A DNA stretch of 10,373 nt from Christensenella sp. UBA5327 (GTDB lineage Bacteria > Bacillota > Clostridia > Christensenellales > Aristaeellaceae): contig DHQX01000048.1 of NCBI GenBank assembly GCA_002411105.1, positions 28,683-39,055 on the forward strand, given 5' to 3'. The stretch's first letter is position 1. Every line of letters begins with the position of its first letter. Under the pieces are notes generated by a model that searched no databases, was not told the origin of the DNA, and was given only the letters and a program-made list of their open reading frames with translations. A program made the translations under genes and the position numbers. Shown here piece after piece: positions 6,691 through 10,373 of the stretch.

Positions 6691-7385
6691 CCCAGAGACC
6701 GCACTTCTTCTTCGCTCAATTCCCGCCACTCGCCGCGCTTCATGTCGCCCAGGGCGATGGGGCCGTACTGCACCCGCTTGAGCCTGACCACCTGGTGGCC
6801 GATGGCCTCCACCATTTTCCTGATTTGGCGGTTGCGCCCTTCGTGGATGGTGATGAGGATATCGGTGGAGAAGGGATCGCGTCTGAGCACGCTGACCTTG
6901 GCGGGGGCGGTTTTGCGCCCGTCAATGATGACGCCTGCCCGCAGCGCCCGCAGGCCCTCATCGCTTAATTGGTTTGACGCCCGGGCGATGTAGCGCTTTT
7001 CCACCTCAAAGCTGGGGTGGGTGAGGCGGCGGGTCAAGTCCCCGTCGTTGGTGAGCAGCAGCAGCCCCTCGGAATCAAAATCCAGCCGGCCCACCGGGTA
7101 GAGCCGGACCGGGAAATCCCTGAAATGGTCCATCACCGTGGGGCGGCCCTCCGGGTCAGTAACCGTGGTCACTTCGCCGATGGGCTTGTAATAGAGGATA
7201 TAGCGCTTCTGCCCTTCGGGCTTGACCACCTGCCCCTTAAAGGTCACCACATCCCCGGGGCTTACCTTGGTGCCCATCTCGGTGACAGTCTGCCCGTTGA
7301 CCTGCACCAGCCCCTGGGTGATGAGCCCCTCCGCCTGGCGGCGGGAGGCCACGCCGCAGTCCGCCAGGTACTTCTGTAAGCGCAT
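6687..7385 (-). CDS. rluB: Pseudouridine synthase, RluB/RsuA family
   Basis: This 232-residue enzyme isomerises uridine to pseudouridine in ribosomal RNA. The N-terminal S4 RNA-binding domain (about residues 1-50, MRLQKYLADCGVASRRQAE) is followed by the catalytic domain. GRLDFDSEGLLLLTNDGDL holds the nucleophilic aspartate, Asp102, and EGRNRQIRKM is the RsuA/RluB-type motif III region. RluB acts on 23S rRNA and RsuA on 16S rRNA. The one-domain-plus-S4 layout and the sequence style favour the RluB branch, which is common in Bacillota, but a related paralog cannot be excluded. AAGGA lies 5 bases before the ATG with a second AAGGA further up. It is the first gene of a minus-strand operon with mnmM and the isomerase, and its stop codon overlaps the mnmM start. 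Confidence 0.9.
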   Translation of the reverse strand: MRLQKYLADCGVASRRQAEGLITQGLVQVNGQTVTEMGTKVSPGDVVTFKGQVVKPEGQKRYILYYKPIGEVTTVTDPEGRPTVMDHFRDFPVRLYPVGRLDFDSEGLLLLTNDGDLTRRLTHPSFEVEKRYIARASNQLSDEGLRALRAGVIIDGRKTAPAKVSVLRRDPFSTDILITIHEGRNRQIRKMVEAIGHQVVRLKRVQYGPIALGDMKRGEWRELSEEEVRSLG

Positions 7386-7415
7386 AGGCGTCCTTTCCTT
7401 TGTTCTGATGGCTGA

Positions 7416-7444
7416 AGTATACAGGAAATGCGGTGGTTTTAAAA
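7416..7444 (-). promoter_or_regulatory. Candidate promoter of the rluB operon
   Basis: On the minus strand TATACT (7416-7421) is a good -10 box, and 17 bases upstream of it is TTTTAA (7439-7444), a poor -35 match. It is placed correctly, about 30 bases before the rluB start, in the divergent gap shared with the PadR operon. The weak -35 keeps confidence low. Confidence 0.4.
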
Positions 7445-7479
7445 GGGACGGCGCTTTTATTAGAATTTCTTAATACTGG

Positions 7480-7508
7480 TTGACAGACAATATGATGCGT
7501 CGTATAGT
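7480..7508 (+). promoter_or_regulatory. Sigma-A promoter of the PadR operon
   Basis: A perfect TTGACA (7480-7485) lies 17 bases before TATAGT (7503-7508). Transcription should begin near 7515, just before the ribosome binding site GAAGGAGGGG. An imperfect inverted repeat, ACAATAT (7487-7493) with ATAGTGT (7504-7510), overlaps the -10 box and could be the operator for self-repression by the PadR product. PadR-type regulators usually repress their own promoters, but the operator match is only inference. Confidence 0.88.
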
Positions 7509-7530
7509 GTTGGTCGAAGGAGGGGATGAC

Positions 7531-7887
7531 ATGGATCCACAGCTGAAGCGGGGCTTGACCGACGCCTGTGTGCTGGCACTGTTGAGCCGGGAGGATTCCT
7601 ATGGCTATAAGCTGGTGCGGGATGCTGCGGGGTTGATGCCGCTGTCAGAGTCCACCCTCTACCCGGTGCTGCGCAGGCTGGAGGAGGCGGGGGCCCTGGG
7701 CGTATACAGTCAGGAGCACGGCGGGCGCCTGCGCCGCTATTACCGCATCACCCAGCAGGGCCGGCAGCAGCTGGCGGATTTTGCCCGGGAGTGGGAAGCG
7801 CTGGGCAAGGTCTACGCCTTTATTAAACAGATGGAAAAAGAAAACCAACAACACCTGACACGGGAGGAAAATGACCATGAAGCGTGA
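7531..7887 (+). CDS. PadR-family transcriptional regulator
   Basis: The 118-residue product is a PadR winged-helix regulator. The pattern is clear: TDACVLALLSREDSYGYKLV (helix 1 and the YGY motif, residues 10-29), SESTLYPVLRRLEEAGAL (recognition helix, 39-56), the wing YSQEHGGRLRRYYRIT, and a C-terminal dimerisation helix. The true start is the ATG at 7531, behind GAAGGAGGGG. An upstream TTG in the same frame coincides with the -35 box and would be untranscribed. The gene overlaps the next one by 11 bases, so the pair is translationally coupled. PadR genes beside DUF1700/DUF4097 genes are a recurrent arrangement in Bacillota, where the regulator is thought to control its neighbour. The inducing signal is not known. 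Confidence 0.93.
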   Translation: MDPQLKRGLTDACVLALLSREDSYGYKLVRDAAGLMPLSESTLYPVLRRLEEAGALGVYSQEHGGRLRRYYRITQQGRQQLADFAREWEALGKVYAFIKQMEKENQQHLTREENDHEA

Positions 7888-8890
7888 GGAATACCTGGCG
7901 GAACTGAAGCTGAAGCTGGAGGAGAACGACTTTGGCCAGGTGGAGGAGGCTATCGCCTATTTCAGCGACCTGCTGGAGGACCGCATGGCGGACGAAGGCA
8001 TGGATGAGGAAGCGGCGGTGGCCAGCCTGGAGGCGCCGGCGCGGGTGGCCTCCCAGCTGCGGGAAGGGCAGCCCGGGCAGGGAGCTCAGCAGCCCCCGCA
8101 GGAGGACGCCCTCAAACCCGGCCTGCGCACCATCACCGCCCGGGCGGACCTGGTGCGCCATATCCGTGTGCGGGACCGCAACAATCGCCTCACCCTCATT
8201 GGCGAGGACCGGGAGGACATCCAGATCCGCCACCCGGAGACTGAGAAGGTGCGCTACAACTTCAGCCTCCAGGATGGCAGCCTGGCTCTGGTGCGGGAGG
8301 AGATCAGGATTTCTTTCCAGCTGTTCGTCTGGGATGTGGCCCGCATTCCCCGGGAGATGCGGGAGGTGGAGATCAGGGTGCCTCGTGAGCTGGCGGCGGA
8401 GCTGGACCTGCGCACCTCAAACGCCAAACTGACCCTGGAGAACATCGCCTGCTGGGGCGGGGCGGAAGCTGTCACCAGCAACGCGGCGCTGACCGCCCAC
8501 AACCTGAGCGGCAAAAGCCTCATGCTAAAGGCCAGTAACGGCAGCATGAAGCTGGAAAATGTCTCCGCCCGGTCGGCCATCCAGGCCATCACCAGCAATG
8601 CCAGGCTCACAGCCGAACGGGTGAGCGCCCCCAGCCTGGTGCTTAAAACCAGCAACGCCACCCTCTGGGTGGATGGGATCACAAGCGATGACATCACCCT
8701 TGCCACCTCAAACGGCACCATCAAAGGGGAACTGCCCGGCAGCGTGAATGACTACGCCATCTCCTCCGGCACCAGCAACGCCAAAAATGCCCTGCCCCCC
8801 ATGACCACCGGCGGCTCCAGGCGCCTTTCCGCCCACACCAGCAATGCCAACATCAATCTTTGGTTCAGCGGGAAGGATCAGCAGGGCTGA
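7877..8890 (+). CDS. DUF1700-like/DUF4097-like repeat protein without membrane segment
   Basis: The start is the ATG at 7877, 9 bases after GGGAGG. An in-frame ATG at 7871 is only 3 bases from it and less likely. The 337-residue product has two parts. Residues 1-65 (MKREEYLAELKLKLEE...EEAAVASLEAPARVASQL) resemble the DUF1700/HAAS helical domain usually linked to PadR regulators. Residues 85-335 resemble DUF4097, with eight (T/A)SN(A/G) turns at 180, 200, 219, 239, 258, 277, 299 and 321, spaced 19-22 residues apart, as in a right-handed beta-solenoid. I see no signal peptide and no membrane helix, although family relatives often carry a membrane segment between the two parts. The linker about 65-80 is Gln/Pro/Gly rich. 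It overlaps padR and is followed by the tRNA-Leu promoter. The molecular function is unknown. Confidence 0.85.
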   Translation: MKREEYLAELKLKLEENDFGQVEEAIAYFSDLLEDRMADEGMDEEAAVASLEAPARVASQLREGQPGQGAQQPPQEDALKPGLRTITARADLVRHIRVRDRNNRLTLIGEDREDIQIRHPETEKVRYNFSLQDGSLALVREEIRISFQLFVWDVARIPREMREVEIRVPRELAAELDLRTSNAKLTLENIACWGGAEAVTSNAALTAHNLSGKSLMLKASNGSMKLENVSARSAIQAITSNARLTAERVSAPSLVLKTSNATLWVDGITSDDITLATSNGTIKGELPGSVNDYAISSGTSNAKNALPPMTTGGSRRLSAHTSNANINLWFSGKDQQG

Positions 8891-8905
8891 CGGAGCCAGT
8901 TTTCA

Positions 8906-8935
8906 TTGACAAAAGGAATCATTTTCCCCTATACT
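8906..8935 (+). promoter_or_regulatory. Sigma-A promoter of tRNA-Leu
   Basis: TTGACA (8906-8911) and TATACT (8930-8935) are separated by 18 bases. The expected transcription start is about 5 bases before the mature tRNA 5' end, typical for a strongly expressed stable RNA gene. It starts 15 bases after the previous stop codon. Confidence 0.88.
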
Positions 8936-8946
8936 ACGCTGTGCGT

Positions 8947-9032
8947 GCCGGTGTGGTGGAATGGCAGACGCGACGGACTCAAAATCCGTTGGTAGCGATA
9001 CCGTGTCGGTTCAAGTCCGACCACCGGCACCA
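8947..9032 (+). tRNA. tRNA-Leu (anticodon CAA)
   Basis: The cloverleaf closes completely. The acceptor stem pairs GCCGGTG (8947-8953) with CACCGGC (9022-9028), followed by discriminator A and an encoded CCA (9030-9032). The anticodon stem ACGGA/TCCGT (8973-8977, 8985-8989) frames the loop CTCAAAA with anticodon CAA at 8980-8982, reading UUG. A long class II variable arm with GGTA/TACC stem, as required for leucine tRNAs, precedes the T arm GTCGG-TTCAAGT-CCGAC. The 3' end borders a sharp change to AT-rich DNA, as is usual where elements integrate. Confidence 0.97.
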
Positions 9033-9039
9033 GACAACG

Positions 9040-9084
9040 ATAATCCGAACCAAATCTTCCTGATAGGAGATGGGTTCGGATTAT
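9040..9084. repeat. Long inverted repeat/hairpin just after tRNA-Leu
   Basis: ATAATCCGAACC (9040-9051) and GGTTCGGATTAT (9073-9084) pair exactly over 12 bp, and the inside pairs further (ATCTTCCT with AGGAGAT, one bulge) around a very small loop. No proper T-run follows, so it is a poor terminator by the usual rule, although it may still end or protect the 3' side of the tRNA transcript. It could also mark an element boundary. It begins 8 bases after the tRNA CCA. Confidence 0.65.
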
Positions 9085-9432
9085 TGGTATGCTTTGCTAA
9101 ATATGAAGAGATTTACTTCCGTAATGGTGTAGATCGAAAGCTTAAAGCAAAGCTACGATGAGAAAACAATTTGCTTTGTTTGGAACATTATAGTTTCTAG
9201 AAGCTGGAATGTGGTGGCGAAGAGAACTGTGCTTATTGTGCTATAATATATGGTGTAACAGCGTTCAACCTTATTACTAAATGTAAGCATGAAACAAAGG
9301 TGCATTATATGAAAATGCAAGAATTTTACCGATCCAAGTTGAGAGGGGTACTAAAGTGTCAAAAGGAAAAAGATTCAGGGTCAAAAATACATCGTATAAT
9401 TTGGCAGGTCAGTTCAAGACCAAGAACAGAAA
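9085..9432. other. AT-rich stretch without an intact gene; broken coding remnants
   Basis: Base composition and codons change sharply here. There is no complete gene. An extended -10 promoter TGCTATAAT (9239-9247) without a good -35 box is present. A plus-strand frame at 9293-9439 reads through GTKVSKGKRFRVKNTSYNLA and stops at 9437. A single-base deletion near 9412 could have separated it from the ATPase frame that follows. Another frame, with ATG at 9309 and AAAGGTG before it, gives 47 residues of no recognisable type (to 9452). I treat the stretch as decayed sequence. Confidence 0.4.
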
Positions 9433-10317
9433 TTGGTAGAAATGTCAAATAAACTTGGTATGAGGATAGATGGATTGGCAGATGAGTTTGCAGAGATTAA
9501 ACGCGAAATAAAGGATGAAACACTTGATGCAGATAGCTTTGTTAAGATGACAGCCGATCTTGAACGCGTAAAGGAGAAGCTTAAACAGCTCCAAAATGAG
9601 GCGAATTCAAAAACCCAAATAGAAGAAGCATATCTGAAAGCTCAAAGGAAGAGAAATGATACTTTACTCAACGTGTTCAATGCTTACAAGACTGAAATTG
9701 AACGAATTAATAGAAGTCAAAGTGAACTAAGAATCGAGATTACCTTCAAGGGCGATAGAGAGGGCTTTAAATCGCAAATGAAGTCGGATTTCAGAGGTTC
9801 AGGCATATCAGATAGCAAGTATGATGTAATTAGTCAGCGTTTTCCAGATTATGTTGCATTGATTGAGGAATGGCTGCTTAGAGATGGAGAAGTGTTAAAA
9901 TCGATCGTTTCTTCAACAGAATATAGTAAGTTAGAGGCTAAGCTTAGAGAACACTTCGATGAACTCCTATGTCAGCAAGTTCAGAATAAAGTAGAAGTAT
10001 ATTACCACAACAAGCTTTTGAGACAGCATTCTTTAGGGCAAAGAGCCTCGGCACTCATTTTGTTTCTTCTGACACAAGATAGTAGTGACATAATCATTAT
10101 AGATCAACCTGAAGACGATCTTGATAACAAAGTGATATATGATGAAGTGATTTCTGCAATTGTTCAAAAGAAGTCGAAAATCCAGTTCATTTTTGCAACG
10201 CATAATGCCAATATACCAGTACTAGGTGATGCCGAACGTGTTCTAGTAGCTAGTTACCAAGATTCCAGAATAGAAATCTCACAGTGGTCTGCCCCCAGTC
10301 TTTGTACTAACCAGTGA
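9433..10317 (+). pseudogene. Truncated TrlF-like ABC/SMC-type ATPase, C-terminal half
   Basis: The open frame (294 residues from a TTG; the first ATG is at 9442, neither with a good ribosome binding site) encodes the C-terminal half of an SMC/ABC-like ATPase closest in my memory to the TrlF family. Residues 10-95 are charged, heptad-like coiled coil. Then come SLGQRASAL (ABC signature, 200-208), IIIIDQPEDDLDN (Walker B and D-loop, 220-232, with acidic Glu227), and FATHNANIPVLGDAE (H-loop, His257). The Walker A half, and any N-terminal PHP-like domain typical of TrlF proteins, are absent, and an in-frame stop lies at 9397-9399. After RIEIS the sequence departs from the usual family ending, at about 10285. 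The protein cannot hydrolyse ATP alone, so I call it a remnant. Full-length relatives are often found in mobile or defence regions. Codon use (AGA, ATA, TTA) is unlike the neighbours. A short functional derivative is possible but unlikely. Confidence 0.62.
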
Positions 10318-10373
10318 GTTAGTAAAGACCGTTTCCTGGCACCCGCAATCCTTCATAGGCTTGGCCACATCGT
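10285..10373. mobile_element. Possible end of an insertion element, incomplete at window edge
   Basis: From about 10285 (TGGTCTGCCCCCAG) the sequence becomes more GC-rich and the ATPase frame loses its family-like ending. GTCTTTGTACTAAC (10298-10311) and GTTAGTAAAGAC (10318-10329) form a stem with a two-base bulge. A TG at the boundary and a C-rich tip recall the ends of IS3-type elements, but I cannot name a family, and no transposase or target duplication is visible in the 89 bases available. Confidence 0.25.

Noticed and set aside
6691..6729. Longer N-terminus of mnmM from an ATG at 6729
   Set aside because: It would add 13 residues encoded within rluB that do not fit the family. The ATGA overlap at 6690 gives the expected length.
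7480..7530. Upstream TTG start for the PadR gene
   Set aside because: The TTG is part of the -35 box and lies before the expected transcription start. The ATG at 7531 has a strong ribosome binding site.
8961..9161. A 66-codon frame starting inside tRNA-Leu
   Set aside because: It begins within the mature tRNA and crosses the downstream hairpin. No ribosome binding site or family resemblance.
9309..9452. A 47-codon frame with a fair ribosome binding site (AAAGGTG)
   Set aside because: Its translation resembles nothing I know, and it competes with another frame that better joins the ATPase remnant. Kept only as a note in the gap description.
1..10373. CRISPR array or tandem DNA repeats
   Set aside because: No regularly spaced identical repeats were seen. 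The only periodic pattern is the protein-level TSN repeat at 8416-8850.

Overview
The window looks like the chromosome of an anaerobic, fairly GC-rich member of the Bacillota, probably a clostridial lineage. The grounds are an oxygen-sensitive class III ribonucleotide reductase with its activase, strong AGGAGG-type ribosome binding sites, textbook sigma-A promoters (three TTGACA boxes with good -10 boxes at 17-18 bp), a PadR/DUF1700-type gene pair, and an MnmM (YtqB)-type tRNA methyltransferase. No species can be named from the sequence alone.

Layout. (1) Bases 1-1375 are the 3' part of an FAD-dependent fumarate-reductase-like flavoprotein, closed by an intrinsic terminator (1393-1431). (2) Bases 1560-5140 are a plus-strand cluster: two NrdR boxes and a sigma-A promoter, then nrdD, nrdG and an OsmC/Ohr-like gene, ending at a terminator that probably works in both directions (5107-5140). 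A near-perfect 22-bp palindrome sits between nrdD and nrdG. (3) Bases 7385-5155 are a tight minus-strand operon: an RluB/RsuA pseudouridine synthase, mnmM (start and stop overlapping as ATGA) and a TIM-barrel sugar-phosphate isomerase/epimerase-like gene. (4) Bases 7480-8890 are a divergent plus-strand operon: a PadR regulator, overlapped by a gene joining a DUF1700-like N-terminus to a DUF4097-like repeat region. (5) A tRNA-Leu(CAA) with its own promoter lies at 8947-9032.

Immediately after the tRNA the base composition and codon use change sharply to AT-rich. This right-hand stretch (9033 to about 10284) carries a long hairpin, some 350 bases with no intact gene, and the C-terminal half of a TrlF-like ABC/SMC-type ATPase that lacks its Walker A part and its usual C-terminus. 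It looks like the decayed remnant of an acquired (possibly defence-related) gene next to a tRNA, a common integration site. The last ~90 bases are more GC-rich and may be the end of an insertion element.

How the genes work together: nrdD and nrdG make deoxyribonucleotides without oxygen, under NrdR control by dATP/ATP status. The minus-strand operon is mostly RNA modification (rRNA pseudouridine, tRNA wobble uridine). The PadR pair is probably a self-regulated envelope- or stress-type module of unknown function. I see no intact undescribed system. The most unusual items are the palindrome in the nrdD-nrdG gap, the membrane-free DUF1700/DUF4097 fusion and the broken island beside tRNA-Leu.
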